64,000 bases of DNA from Streptomyces sp. NA02950 (GCF_013364155.1 NZ_CP054916.1:558001-622000), one strand, 5' to 3'; positions 44,289 to 53,464 are shown, counted from the first letter of the stretch. The notes: generated from the sequence alone by a model not told the origin. Program-made: numbers and translations.

Positions 44289-44942
44289 GTGTTCCGTGCA
44301 CCCACCCTGCAACGCCGACGCCGACTTGGCCTACTGATGGCGCCGTTGAGCGCCATCGCGCTGTCCTTGACCGTGCTTTCTCCCGCGGCCGCCACGCCGC
44401 CCAACATCCCCAGCGCCTCCACCGCACAGACCGAGCTCAACACGCTGACCGTGGCATCCGAGGGGTCGATGACCGGGTACTCCCGCGACCTCTTCCCGCA
44501 CTGGATCACCATCTCCGGAACCTGCAACACCCGCGAGACCGTGCTCAAGCGGGACGGTACGAACGTGGTCGTCGACGGCTCCTGCTACCCGACCTCGGGC
44601 AGCTGGTACAGCCCGTACGACGGCGCCACCTGGTACGCGGCCTCCGACGTGGACATCGACCACGTGGTGCCGCTGGCTGAGGCCTGGCGCTCGGGGGCGA
44701 GCAGCTGGACCACCAGCAAGCGGCAGTCCTTCGCCAACGACCTGAGCTACCCGCAGCTGATCGCGGTCACCGACAACGTCAACCAGGCCAAGGGCGACCA
44801 GGACCCCTCCACCTGGCAGCCCTCGAGAACCACTTACCGATGCACCTACGCCAAGATGTGGGTCCACGTGAAGTACCACTGGGGGCTCAAAGTGCAGTCC
44901 TCGGAGAAGTCGGCCCTGCAAAGCATGATCAACACCTGCTGA
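44289..44942 (+). CDS. Secreted HNH-family nuclease
   Basis: The 217-aa protein has a signal peptide (FRAPTLQRRRRLGLLMAPLSAIALSLTVL...AAA, cut near 36) and a DUF1524/HNH-like core with DIDHVVPLAEAWRSGA near 120, where His is the catalytic residue, and NQAKGDQDPSTW for the second metal/His-Asn part. Four cysteines (CNT, SCY, RCTY, INTC) could pair outside the cell. Streptomycetes secrete such enzymes for nutrient scavenging from DNA. The GTG start was chosen for GGGGAGG 6 nt upstream. A strong hairpin follows. Confidence 0.85.
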   Translation: MFRAPTLQRRRRLGLLMAPLSAIALSLTVLSPAAATPPNIPSASTAQTELNTLTVASEGSMTGYSRDLFPHWITISGTCNTRETVLKRDGTNVVVDGSCYPTSGSWYSPYDGATWYAASDVDIDHVVPLAEAWRSGASSWTTSKRQSFANDLSYPQLIAVTDNVNQAKGDQDPSTWQPSRTTYRCTYAKMWVHVKYHWGLKVQSSEKSALQSMINTC

Positions 44943-44982
44943 CACCACCCCACCCCTTCTCGCCTCACACCTCGAACAGGCC

Positions 44983-45028
44983 GAGGAACCCCGGGTCCGG
45001 AAAGCACGTTCAGGACCCGGGGTTCCTC
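44983..45028 (+). terminator. 16-bp terminator hairpin
   Basis: GAGGAACCCCGGGTCC and its exact complement enclose a 14-nt loop, 40 bp after the nuclease stop. Confidence 0.85.
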
Positions 45029-45199
45029 GACCTGGACGCTTACGTCGCCCATGGGTTCGGAGCCCGCTTCCTCCCAGGCGGCGAAGGCCGCCTGCGCATG
45101 TCGCTGTCGCGTGGTCCAACATCCCGCCGGTGCGGGTCACCACGGGTTCGCCTGAGCCGGATCTGGACAGGTCAAGCGACGGCCCGCTAGTGTCGCCGC

Positions 45200-45215
45200 T
45201 AGTTAACGTTAACTA
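45200..45215. promoter_or_regulatory. AT-rich perfect palindrome at the P450 promoter
   Basis: TAGTTAACGTTAACTA, 16 bp, perfect, 20 bp before the P450 ATG. In this GC-rich DNA it stands out strongly and resembles TetR-type operators. No TetR gene is adjacent. Confidence 0.7.
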
Positions 45216-45235
45216 ACTACCCGGCGAAGGAGCAC

Positions 45236-46510
45236 ATGATGGTCGGCGGTGTTGCCCCAGGCATCGACCAGGAGAGCGAGCTCGCGCTCCTGGATCTCCT
45301 CGGGACGGCCTTCGTCACCGACCCGTTTCCCACCCTGGGGACTCTGCGGGACTCCACACCGGTTCACCACGACCCCGGCACCGGCCTGTGGCTGATCAGC
45401 CGGTACGCCGATGTGCGTCGAGTGCTGCTGGAACCGGAATCCTACCTTCCGGACAACGCTCAGAAGGCGATCTCACGTCTGTCGATACCGGCCCTGCGCA
45501 CTCTCGCCGAGGACGGGTTCGCACTGCCGCCGGCCCTCGCCAACAACGGCGGCCCCAGCCACACGGGGCTTCGACGGCTGGTGACGCGGTTCTTCGCCCC
45601 ACACCGGGTAGCCGCCGCGGTACCCCTGATCGAGCAGTGTGCTCGGGAGCTGCTGTCCGAGGCACAAGCCCATGTCACGGCGCACTCCGTGTACGACCTC
45701 TCCGCCGGGTACGCACGGCAGCTGCCCTGCAGGGTGATGATGCGGGTGCTCGGAATCGAGGACGTCGAGCCGCGACTGCTGGTGTCCTGGAGCGACGCGG
45801 CGCTGGAACTGTTCTACGGCCGACCCCGGCTGGAGCGCCAGGTCCACCTGGCCGAGCAGGTGGGAGCCTTCTACCGGTGGCTGATGGCACAGGCCGACGA
45901 TGCCTCCGTGGGCGGTCTGTTCGGCGCACTGCGCGAGCATCGCCTGCCGGACGGCGATGTGCTCGATCGGAGGACCGCCGTGGCCGCGTGCTTCTTCGTC
46001 CTGATCGCCGGCCAGTCCACGACCGGTCAGTTGATCTCCACCGTGCTGCGCAGAGCGGCAGCGGACCCGGACATCTGGTCGCGGGTGGCCACGGAAGACG
46101 GTTTCAGCGAACGGTGGGTGGAGGAAGTCATACGCCGCGAGCCACCGGTCACGACCTGGCGGAGAGTGGCCGCACGGGACGTGGAACTGTCGGGGGTACG
46201 GATTCCCGCTGGGGACGAGCTCCTCTTGATGCTCATGGGAACGGGTTCCGACCCCGAGGTCTTCGCCGACCCCGCAGAGCTCTGTCCGCACCGGCCCAAC
46301 GGCCGACAGCATTTGTCGTTCGGCCTCGGCCGCCATCTCTGCCCGGGGGCGCACATGGCTCGTACCGAAGCAGCCGTGGCGCTGCGCATGGCCGCGTCCC
46401 TGCTTCCGGACGTGGAGCTCGCGGAGGTGGAGTCACCCCCGATGCTGGGCCTGCTGTCGTTCCGGGCACCGGAGCGGGTGACGGTACGGCGTCGACGTCC
46501 AGGAAGATGA
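45236..46510 (+). CDS. Cytochrome P450
   Basis: The 424-aa class I bacterial P450 has the I-helix oxygen motif AGQST (259-263), ExxR in EEVIRR (Glu297, Arg300), and the heme loop FGLGRHLCPGAH with the thiolate Cys369. Such enzymes hydroxylate or epoxidise small molecules. No ferredoxin gene adjoins it. ATG 45236, or the second ATG 45239, follows GAAGGAG. The palindrome just upstream suggests repression by an unlinked TetR protein. Confidence 0.93.
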   Translation: MMVGGVAPGIDQESELALLDLLGTAFVTDPFPTLGTLRDSTPVHHDPGTGLWLISRYADVRRVLLEPESYLPDNAQKAISRLSIPALRTLAEDGFALPPALANNGGPSHTGLRRLVTRFFAPHRVAAAVPLIEQCARELLSEAQAHVTAHSVYDLSAGYARQLPCRVMMRVLGIEDVEPRLLVSWSDAALELFYGRPRLERQVHLAEQVGAFYRWLMAQADDASVGGLFGALREHRLPDGDVLDRRTAVAACFFVLIAGQSTTGQLISTVLRRAAADPDIWSRVATEDGFSERWVEEVIRREPPVTTWRRVAARDVELSGVRIPAGDELLLMLMGTGSDPEVFADPAELCPHRPNGRQHLSFGLGRHLCPGAHMARTEAAVALRMAASLLPDVELAEVESPPMLGLLSFRAPERVTVRRRRPGR

Positions 46511-47006
46511 CGCGTGCCGACGCGTTCGAGTGTGTCGGCACCGATGCGCCGGTTCAGCAGACCGCCCGGGGAAGCTTGGCCGGGGTGACGGTGGTGACAT
46601 GCCGTTCCGTGCCGTCGGCGAAGCGCGCGATGACCATGCGGCCACCGGCCCTCGCGTGACATTCGCCCGTCCATGTCGTCCGCCCGCACCTCAACGCGAT
46701 TGTGATCTCACACCCTCGCGATGCGGATCTCAATACCCCGCCCCCCGTCTGGGGCACGCACGCTGATGTCACCGCACGCCTGAGCCCGCACGGGTGGGAA
46801 GAGACCTCCTGGCGAAGGTGCCCCCGAGCCGCTGACCGGCCACGCCTTTCCGGGCGTGGCCGGTCGGCGGCTGGTGCGATGCTCCGGAAAGCGCGATCTT
46901 GAAGGCCGCGATTTCCGGCCATCAGCGCTGCGAACCGCTCTGGCATGGGCGGCCACCTCTGGAAGCACGTCAGGCACGGCTCACGTTGACGGCCCGGTGG
47001 CCGACC
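46511..47006. other. Intergenic stretch with a terminator-like hairpin
   Basis: No gene recognised between the P450 and methyltransferase genes. A minus-strand frame ending at 46554 reads MVIARFADGTERHVTTVTP, possibly a small protein or remnant. A 12-bp hairpin lies at 46835-46864. Confidence 0.45.
46835..46864. terminator. Terminator-like hairpin
   Basis: ACCGGCCACGCC and GGCGTGGCCGGT form a 12-bp perfect stem with a 6-nt loop. Confidence 0.65.
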
Positions 47007-47747
47007 TCAGGTTGGCTTGCGCCACACGGAGATGTGCTTCGCGGAGTCCTGGGTGAACGGCCCCCCGCCCCAATCCGCGACGCGACGTTCCAGCTCGAGC
47101 CCTGCGATCCGAGCCATCAGGTCGAGCTCCGTCGGCCAGGCGTACCGGTGCCGGGAGTTGCCGCGGCGGTAGCGGCCGTCGTCGCCGTCGCGGGTGAAGT
47201 GGTGCGAGACGAGAATCTGCTCGACCAGGTCGAAGGTGTCGAAGCCAAGATGCTGCTCAGAGACGTCGAACGGCACCGCGACCTGGCCAGGCGGCAGGAA
47301 CCGCACCGGCGGCACGCCCAGCTCGATGACAAATCGGCCGCCAGGCTCCAGATGACGCGCGGCGTTGCGGAAGCACTCGACCTGCTCGTCCTGCGTGAGC
47401 AGGTTCGTGATGGTGTTGTAGACGAGATAGACCAGGGTGAACTCTCCGGGGACGACGGTGGTGGCCATGTCCCCGATGACTACCGGGAGCGTGTCCTCGT
47501 CGATCTTGCGCCGCAGTACCGCTGCCATGTGCTCGGACAGTTCGATGCCGACTACCGGCACGCCGCGTTCCCGGAGCGGGACGCCCACTCGTCCGGTCCC
47601 GATGGCGAACTCCAGTGCCCGGCCGTCTCCGGCGAGCTCGGCGAGGAAGGCGAGAGTCGGTCCGAGAACGGCGGCCGAGGACATCTCGGTCTCCTCGGCG
47701 TCGTACCGGTCGGCGGTCGCACGGGTCCACAACTCACTGCTTGTCAC
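47007..47747 (-). CDS. SAM-dependent methyltransferase
   Basis: The 246-aa class I methyltransferase has LEFAIGTGRVGVPL as SAM loop and VGIELSEHMAAVL as ribose-binding strand, followed by GDMATTVVPGEFTLVYLVYNTITNL. The middle FNTI/NTITNLLTQDEQ pattern is shared by many actinomycete class I methyltransferases of unknown substrate. The start is probably GTG 47747. An earlier ATG at 47804 adds a Pro/Arg-rich 19 residues. No close partner is present. Confidence 0.82.
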   Translation of the reverse strand: MTSSELWTRATADRYDAEETEMSSAAVLGPTLAFLAELAGDGRALEFAIGTGRVGVPLRERGVPVVGIELSEHMAAVLRRKIDEDTLPVVIGDMATTVVPGEFTLVYLVYNTITNLLTQDEQVECFRNAARHLEPGGRFVIELGVPPVRFLPPGQVAVPFDVSEQHLGFDTFDLVEQILVSHHFTRDGDDGRYRRGNSRHRYAWPTELDLMARIAGLELERRVADWGGGPFTQDSAKHISVWRKPT

Positions 47748-48048
47748 GGGCGGCCACCTTGCCAGGTGCCGAGGGGCGCTGTCGACGCCTTTACCGTCCA
47801 CCAACTCCGATCACCACCCACAGCTCGTCGTCGACTTCCCATGGCTTCGCAAGCCTGTTCCCCAGCGACTTTGAACGTGGCACGGGGAGATGTACACGGT
47901 CCAGCACCACTTCAGCCACATGCGCCGAGGACCGGTACGAGGACGGGAGTCTCGGTCTTCCACCGGGAAGTGGACGCCTGCACCCGAGCCGTGTTCGTCG
48001 ACGAAGTCGTGTTGTGCGCGCTGGGTGGTCGAGTCGCGGTCCGCACCT
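47748..48048. other. Intergenic stretch, no gene recognised
   Basis: About 300 bp between two minus-strand genes. No domain or hairpin was found. Confidence 0.45.
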
Positions 48049-49086
48049 TCAGCGTCGCGCTCGAGCGCTTCGCGGCTCGACGAGGCGGTCGCCGGACACG
48101 AGTGTGCCGGCCTGCTTGATCTGCTGGAGCAGAGGAGAGACCTCCATGCTCTCGAGTCCGGACAGAGACCCGATGCGCTCCGCAGTGAATTCGAACAGTT
48201 CATCGAGATCGTGGCAGTGCGCCACGGCATGAATGTTGTAGGGGCCGGAGACGGCCGCGGCGAAGGCTATTTCGGGTTCCCGCGCGAGTGTGCGTCCGAC
48301 GCTCTTGACTGCCGACGGGTGCACGCGGAGCCAAAGGTTCGCCCGAGCGTGATAGCCGAGTGCTGCTGCGACGATCTCGACATCTACGTGGACGACCCGG
48401 AGCCGGAACAACGCTTGAAGACGGCGTGATGCGCGCCCAGGCGTGAGGTCCGCCGCTGCGCCGAGATCGACAAGGCTGGCGCGACCGTCCGCCGCGAGAA
48501 GGTCGAGCATCTTCTCGTCCTCGGGGGTGAGGCGCACCGGATCGCGAGCGACAACCGGGGATTCCATGAAAGGGGTGCCATCGCTCCCGAGCATCGACTC
48601 TTGCTGTGGGGTCAGCGTGCCGTGCAGAGCGGCCCAGTAGTGGCCGCGGCCTCCGACAAACTGACGGAGCATCGCGGACGCGTTGATGTCGATGACGGCT
48701 GCGGTGCGCGGAAGTCGCTGACCGAGCAGGTCCTCGCGCTGTTCCCGAGTCCGCGACCGGACCGCGCAGGTGATTTCCGAGCCCGCGGCGCCCAGGGCCA
48801 CCCAGCTGACGTCGTCGCGCTTCGCCAGTGCGTCGGCGATCGCCGTAACGCTGCCGGGGCGGCACCGCAGTCGCACCAGCCACCTGCTCTGTCCCAGCGC
48901 CCCCGGATCGACGACGCCGACGACGCGGATGACGCCATCGGCGCGCAACCGACGAAAACGGCGGCTGACGGCGCCTTCGGTGAGGCCGAGCACAGCCGAG
49001 ATCGAGGCGAACGAGGCCCGCGGAGCCACCTGGAGCGCACGAATGACACGCACATCGTCCGGCTGCACAGCGGCGGATTCAGCCAT
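48049..49086 (-). CDS. Lrp/AsnC-family regulator with two DNA-binding/RAM units
   Basis: The 345-aa protein is about twice the usual Lrp length. It has a first helix-turn-helix (VRVIRALQVAPRASFASISAVLGLTEGAVSRRFRRL), an effector-like domain, then a second unit (EDEKMLDLLAADGRASLVDLGAAADLTPGRASRRLQAL) and a final RAM-like domain. Such double Lrp proteins are frequent in actinomycetes. ATG 49086 was chosen because the first HTH begins soon after. It is divergent from the SDR gene with 216 bp between, so it may control the SDR/amidohydrolase pair. Confidence 0.87.
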   Translation of the reverse strand: MAESAAVQPDDVRVIRALQVAPRASFASISAVLGLTEGAVSRRFRRLRADGVIRVVGVVDPGALGQSRWLVRLRCRPGSVTAIADALAKRDDVSWVALGAAGSEITCAVRSRTREQREDLLGQRLPRTAAVIDINASAMLRQFVGGRGHYWAALHGTLTPQQESMLGSDGTPFMESPVVARDPVRLTPEDEKMLDLLAADGRASLVDLGAAADLTPGRASRRLQALFRLRVVHVDVEIVAAALGYHARANLWLRVHPSAVKSVGRTLAREPEIAFAAAVSGPYNIHAVAHCHDLDELFEFTAERIGSLSGLESMEVSPLLQQIKQAGTLVSGDRLVEPRSARARR

Positions 49087-49302
49087 GAACACTCCAGTCA
49101 CGTGGGCAATCGTACAAATCCACGCCCCGGACGTGCCCCGAGGGCGGCGTGGCGGAAACACTTCGAGCGCATCGGGGTGCCGCTCGCGGCGGTTGGCACT
49201 CCGATGGCGACCTCGACGCCGGCGGACGCCGTCTCGGGTCGCGACACGTTCACGACGAAGCTCGCTGTGAGCTCAAAACTCGAAGTAGGGGGATGACGCC
49301 AA

Positions 49303-50019
49303 GTGTCATCGACTGACGCGGACCGGCACACGCCGACCGCTCTCATTGTTGGGGCATCCCGCGGTCTCGGGTACGCGATGGCCGCCGAATTTCTCGACCG
49401 AGGATGGAACGTCATCGGCACGGTCCGAGACGCAACTGCTCGAACCCTCTTGCACGATCTCGCGGACCGCTCCGACGGGCGCGTCTCCGTCGAGCATCTC
49501 GACATCAACGAGCCCCCACAGTTGGCGCCCCTGCACGAGCGTCTCGCGCAACGACGACTCGACGTGCTCTTCGTCAACGCAGGGACCACGAACAACGAGC
49601 AGACGCCGATCGGTGCGGTTCCGACGGACGACTTCGTGGAGGTGATGGTCACTAACGCGCTCAGCCCCATGCGCGTCATCGGAACACTCGAAGGCCTCGT
49701 GTCTCCGACTGGACTCATCGGGGTGATGTCCTCCGGACAAGGCAGCATCACGAACAATACGACCGGATTGCGCGAGGTCTACCGGGGTAGCAAAGCGGCC
49801 TTGAACATGTTCATGCGCAGCTTCTCGGCCCGGCAGTCCGAAACGCAGCGCGCATTCGCACTCATGGCGCCCGGCTGGGTCCGCACGGCCCTGGGGGGGC
49901 CGGATGCGCCACTCACCATCGACGAGAGTGTGCCGCGGGTGATGGACGTTCTGCTGTCGAGGCTGGGGAAGCCTGGTCTCGAGTATCTGGATCGTTTCGG
50001 TCAGACCGTCCCGTGGTGA
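49303..50019 (+). CDS. Short-chain dehydrogenase/reductase
   Basis: The 238-aa SDR has the nucleotide motif VGASRGLGYAMA, the strand-4 NAG (FVNAGTT), the catalytic Ser in VMSSGQGS and YRGSK with Tyr and Lys four apart. It reduces or oxidises a small carbonyl or alcohol with NAD(P). The GTG at 49303 follows GGGGGA. An amidohydrolase-family gene comes 180 bp later. Both may belong to a degradative pathway under the Lrp or GntR regulators next to them. Confidence 0.88.
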   Translation: MSSTDADRHTPTALIVGASRGLGYAMAAEFLDRGWNVIGTVRDATARTLLHDLADRSDGRVSVEHLDINEPPQLAPLHERLAQRRLDVLFVNAGTTNNEQTPIGAVPTDDFVEVMVTNALSPMRVIGTLEGLVSPTGLIGVMSSGQGSITNNTTGLREVYRGSKAALNMFMRSFSARQSETQRAFALMAPGWVRTALGGPDAPLTIDESVPRVMDVLLSRLGKPGLEYLDRFGQTVPW

Positions 50020-50200
50020 AACCCACCGACCTGGACGGCCCCGCCGCGCGCCTGACGACCGGCCGGAAACATCCCTGGGCGCGATCGACACGATCGAGGC
50101 CCAGGCCGCCAGGGGCGGACCGCGATACCCGGACCACCAGAATGAGGGCGTCCGTTGGTAGCGCATGCGGTCCGCCACTGACGGCCCGGAGGACATCAAC

Positions 50201-51205
50201 GTGAAGATCATCGCGATCGAAGAGCACTGGAACAGCGTCGATATCCGCGACGCGCTCGAGCGCCTTCAGCACGATGCCCGGGACGAAAGCATCGCCTTCA
50301 ACACCACAGGCGACAACCAGGCCCGGCTCGAGGACATCGGCCAGGGACGCATCGAGGCGATGGACGCCGCCGGGATCGACGTCTCGATCCTGTCGGTCGT
50401 CACGCCCGCCACCCAGGCACTCCCCGCCCGGGAGGCCATCGCGCTGGCCCGGGAGGCGAACGACGAGGCCGCCGAGGCCGTCGGCGCGCATCCGGCCCGC
50501 TTCCGCGCGTTCGCGACCCTGCCGACCAGCGATCCGCAGGCCGCGGCCGCAGAACTCGAACGGTGCGCCACCCGGCTGGGTCACGTCGGCGCGATGATCC
50601 ACGGCCGGACGGGCACCCGTACGCTGGATGATCCCGCCTACGACGACCTGTTCGCCACCGCGGCCCGCTTGCACCAGCCCATTTTCATCCACCCGCAGAT
50701 CCCGTCGAACGAGCTGCGCGATGTCGCGTACCGAGGCCTGGATCCACTGACCGACCTCGGTCTGGCGACCTTCGGCTGGGGCTGGCACGTGGAGGCGGGC
50801 CTGTCCGCGCTGCGGCTGATCCTGCGTGGCACGTTCGACCGCCACCCCGACCTTCAGCTCGTCCTCGGACACTGGGGCGAGATGCTGTTGTTCTGGATGG
50901 ATCGGGCCGACGGCCTCTCCGCGATGGCGAAGCACCTCGAACGCCGGGTGTCGGACTACATCACGACCAACATCCACATCACCAGCAGCGGGATGCTCCA
51001 GGAGCGACTGCTGCGCCACGCTCTCGACTTCACCGGTGCCGACCGGGTGCTGTTCTCCACCGACTACCCCTTCCACCGGCCCGGCGCGGCGGCGGTCGAG
51101 CGGTTCTTCGACGCCATCCCCGGGCCCTCGGACCGATCCAAGATCGCTTCCGGCAACGCGGAGGCACTGTTCCGGCTGGACTGGCCTGACGCTCCCGGTC
51201 GCTGA
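50201..51205 (+). CDS. Amidohydrolase-2 family protein (ACMSD-like decarboxylase/hydrolase)
   Basis: The 334-aa TIM-barrel protein carries AIEEHW near the N-terminus (in place of the HxH pair of many relatives), IFIHPQIP with His at strand 5, LVLGHWGEMLLFW with the later His, and FSTDYPF with the active-site Asp. This is the pattern of the ACMSD/2,3-dihydroxybenzoate decarboxylase group, where the Glu-His start coordinates zinc or manganese. The GTG start at 50201 is 7 nt after GGAGGA. An earlier ATG at 50165 has no such site. A GntR gene converges 42 bp downstream. Confidence 0.86.
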   Translation: MKIIAIEEHWNSVDIRDALERLQHDARDESIAFNTTGDNQARLEDIGQGRIEAMDAAGIDVSILSVVTPATQALPAREAIALAREANDEAAEAVGAHPARFRAFATLPTSDPQAAAAELERCATRLGHVGAMIHGRTGTRTLDDPAYDDLFATAARLHQPIFIHPQIPSNELRDVAYRGLDPLTDLGLATFGWGWHVEAGLSALRLILRGTFDRHPDLQLVLGHWGEMLLFWMDRADGLSAMAKHLERRVSDYITTNIHITSSGMLQERLLRHALDFTGADRVLFSTDYPFHRPGAAAVERFFDAIPGPSDRSKIASGNAEALFRLDWPDAPGR

Positions 51206-51247
51206 ATGCGGCCGGTGCCGAGGAAGACGCAGCAGCGCCCGTTTCTT

Positions 51248-51991
51248 CTACCGCTCGTGGTCGAAGCCCGGTGGCTGCTCGCCGCGCGAGCCTTCCTTCG
51301 AGGGTTCGTGGTCGGTGCAGCCGGTCAGGACGGCCGCGGTCATGGTGAGGTGCTGGGCCAGCACCTCAGCCGCGGTATCGGCATCGCGGGCCAGCGCCGC
51401 CTCCTCCAGGCGGCGGTGCTCGACAACGCCGTCCCGGTCGGGGTTGCGTCGCGCCGACCAGCGGCGAGCCAGCTCGCTCGCGGTCCACATGCGGTCGAAG
51501 GTCTCCAGCAGGACGGGGTTGCCGCAACCCTCCAGCAGGGTGCGGTGGAAGACCCGGTGGGCTTCGGACCATGCGCCGCTGTAGTACTCGCCCTCCTGGG
51601 GCACGTACGCCGGGGTGCGGGCCAGACGGTGGTGGGCGGCTCGTACCCGGGCCTCCCAGTCGATGTCGCCGCGTTCGATGGACATGCGCAGCACGACCGG
51701 TTCGATGGTCCGGCGAGCCTCCGCGATCTCCTGCCAGCGGCGGTCGGAGAAGGCCGGGACGGCGAAGCCGCGGTTGGGCAGCCGGTCGGCGAGGGCCTCG
51801 CCGACCAGCCGCACGAGCGCCTCGCGCACGACGGCCAGGCTGACGCCCTGTTCCTTGGCGAGGTCCTGCGGTTTGAGGGCGTCTCCGGGGGCGTAGTCCC
51901 CGCGCATGATCGCGTCCCGCAGGTGTGCGTAGACCTGCTCGGAGAGCATCTGCTTCCCCGACGAGGTCGAGGTGTGGGCCGTCTCTGTCAT
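51248..51991 (-). CDS. GntR-family (FadR) regulator
   Basis: The 247-aa protein has a winged helix (LRDAIMRGDYAPGDALKPQDLAKEQGVSLAVVREALVRL) and a C-terminal FCD domain with metal-site residues in EAHRVFHRTLLEGCGNP and EHRRLEEAAL. It converges on the amidohydrolase and starts opposite the PEBP gene. An AT-rich 14-bp palindrome lies 25 bp ahead of its ATG, a probable self-regulatory operator. Confidence 0.9.
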   Translation of the reverse strand: MTETAHTSTSSGKQMLSEQVYAHLRDAIMRGDYAPGDALKPQDLAKEQGVSLAVVREALVRLVGEALADRLPNRGFAVPAFSDRRWQEIAEARRTIEPVVLRMSIERGDIDWEARVRAAHHRLARTPAYVPQEGEYYSGAWSEAHRVFHRTLLEGCGNPVLLETFDRMWTASELARRWSARRNPDRDGVVEHRRLEEAALARDADTAAEVLAQHLTMTAAVLTGCTDHEPSKEGSRGEQPPGFDHER

Positions 51992-52015
51992 GCCTCCAGC
52001 ATAGACGATCCAGCG

Positions 52016-52029
52016 AATAATCGATTATT
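52016..52029. promoter_or_regulatory. Perfect palindrome, candidate GntR operator
   Basis: AATAATCGATTATT, 14 bp, perfect and strikingly AT-rich here, in the divergent gap between the GntR and PEBP genes. Confidence 0.6.
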
Positions 52030-52150
52030 GATGCTATGGTCGATCGACAGGCGATGAAAGCGACGGCAGTGCCCGCCGCTACGCGACGCTGCGGGCCCTC
52101 CGCCGACCGCATCACCGCCCCCCACAGCACGACTTGAAAGGAACGACGCG

Positions 52151-52684
52151 ATGAGCGCCAACGACCCCTTCGCCCGTCTCCCCGAGGCGGCCCCCTTCCC
52201 CGTTACCAGCACCACCGTCACCGACGGCGCCGCCTGGTCACCCGAGCAGTTCTCCTCCGGCGTCCCCGGCGGGAAGGACGTCTCCCCGCAGCTGTCCTGG
52301 AGCGGCGCGCCGGAAGGCACCAAGGGCTATGCCGTCACCGTCTACGACCCCGACGCCCCCACCGGGTCCGGGTTCTGGCACTGGGCGGTCGCCGACATCC
52401 CCGCCACCGTCACCGAGTTGCCCGAGGGCGCCGGTGACGACACCGGCTCGGGCCTGCCCGAGGGCGCCTTCCAGCTGCCGAACGACGCCCGCGCAGCCCG
52501 CTTCATCGGCGCCGCCCCGCCGGCCGGGCACGGCCCGCACCGTTACTTCGTCGTGGTGCACGCCCTCGACGTCGAGTCCATCGGCATCCCGGCGGACGCC
52601 ACCCCGGCCGTCCTCGGCTTCACCATGGCCGGCCACATCCTCGGCCGCGCGGTCCTGACCGCCACCGCCGAGACCCCGGCCTGA
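52151..52684 (+). CDS. YbhB/YbcL-type PEBP-family protein
   Basis: The 177-aa protein has the bacterial PEBP motifs: SPQLSWSGAPEGTKGYAVTVYDPDAPTGSGFWHWAVADIP (the DPDAP and HW ligand-site residues) and PAGHGPHRYFVVVHALDV. PEBPs bind phosphorylated or small ligands, and the bacterial function is poorly defined. The ATG follows GAAAGGAAC. A DtxR-type regulator follows after 8 bp, probably in the same transcript. Confidence 0.88.
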   Translation: MSANDPFARLPEAAPFPVTSTTVTDGAAWSPEQFSSGVPGGKDVSPQLSWSGAPEGTKGYAVTVYDPDAPTGSGFWHWAVADIPATVTELPEGAGDDTGSGLPEGAFQLPNDARAARFIGAAPPAGHGPHRYFVVVHALDVESIGIPADATPAVLGFTMAGHILGRAVLTATAETPA

Positions 52685-52692
52685 CGAACAGC

Positions 52693-53385
52693 ATGTCCCG
52701 ACTCATCGACGCCACGGAGATGTATCTCCGCACCATCCTGGAGCTCGAGGAGGAAGGTGTGGTCCCCATGCGCACTCGCATCGCCGAGCGCCTGGACCAG
52801 AGCGGCCCCACCGTCAGCCAGACCGTCGCCCGTATGGAGCGCGACGGCCCGCTGCACATCGCCGGCGACCGGCACCTGGAACTGACGGAGCAGGGACGGC
52901 GGATCGCCACCCGCGTGATGCGCAAGCACCGGCTCGCTGAGTGCCTGCTGGTCGAGGTGATCGGGCTGGAGTGGGAGCAGGCCCACACCGAAGCCTGCCG
53001 CTGGGAGCACGTGATGAGCGAGGCCGTCGAACGCCGCGTCCTGGATCTGCTGCGGCACCCGACCCAGTCGCCCTACGGCAACCCGATCCCGGGCCTGGAG
53101 GAGCTCGGCGAGAAGAGCACGGTGCGTCCGTTCCCTGACGAGACCATGGTCAGCCTCAGCAACCTGGAGCCCGGGCCGAACGGCGCGAGCGCGGTCGTAC
53201 GGCGCATCAGGGAGCCGATCCAGACCGACCCCCGGCTGATGTACACCCTGCGGCGCGCCGGAGTGCGGCCCGGCGCGGTCGTGAGCGTGACGTCGTCGCC
53301 TGGCGGTGTGATGGTCGGCTGCGGTGGGGAGACCGCCGAACTCCCCACGCAGAGTGCCGCACACGTCTTCGTGACCAAGAGCTGA
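52693..53385 (+). CDS. DtxR/IdeR-family metal-dependent regulator
   Basis: The 230-aa protein keeps all metal ligands at DtxR numbering: Met10, His79, Glu83, His98, Cys102, Glu105 and His106. The helix-turn-helix is at about 27-50 (TRIAERLDQSGPTVSQTVARMERDG), followed by the dimer domain and a C-terminal SH3-like domain (about 145-230). It should bind Fe(II) or Mn(II) and repress iron or manganese genes. It sits 8 bp behind a PEBP gene rather than near iron-uptake genes. It may be a second copy beside a housekeeping DmdR/IdeR. Confidence 0.92.
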   Translation: MSRLIDATEMYLRTILELEEEGVVPMRTRIAERLDQSGPTVSQTVARMERDGPLHIAGDRHLELTEQGRRIATRVMRKHRLAECLLVEVIGLEWEQAHTEACRWEHVMSEAVERRVLDLLRHPTQSPYGNPIPGLEELGEKSTVRPFPDETMVSLSNLEPGPNGASAVVRRIREPIQTDPRLMYTLRRAGVRPGAVVSVTSSPGGVMVGCGGETAELPTQSAAHVFVTKS

Positions 53386-53434
53386 GCCCCGCCGCGCGCA
53401 CGCCCGTTGCCGTGGCCCGTGCGGGCACGCGGAT

Positions 53435-53464
53435 GGCTCTCGACCACGATCGTGGTCGAGAGCC
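53435..53464. terminator. Perfect 30-bp palindrome, bidirectional terminator
   Basis: Left arm GGCTCTCGACCACGA, right arm its exact complement, no spacer. It lies between the converging DtxR and nitronate-monooxygenase-like genes and can serve both. Confidence 0.8.

Noticed and set aside
49204..49296. 30-codon frame (MATSTPADAVSGRDTF...) ahead of the SDR
   Set aside because: It has no good ribosome site, and its end overlaps the SDR ribosome site. It could be a leader peptide, but nothing supports that.
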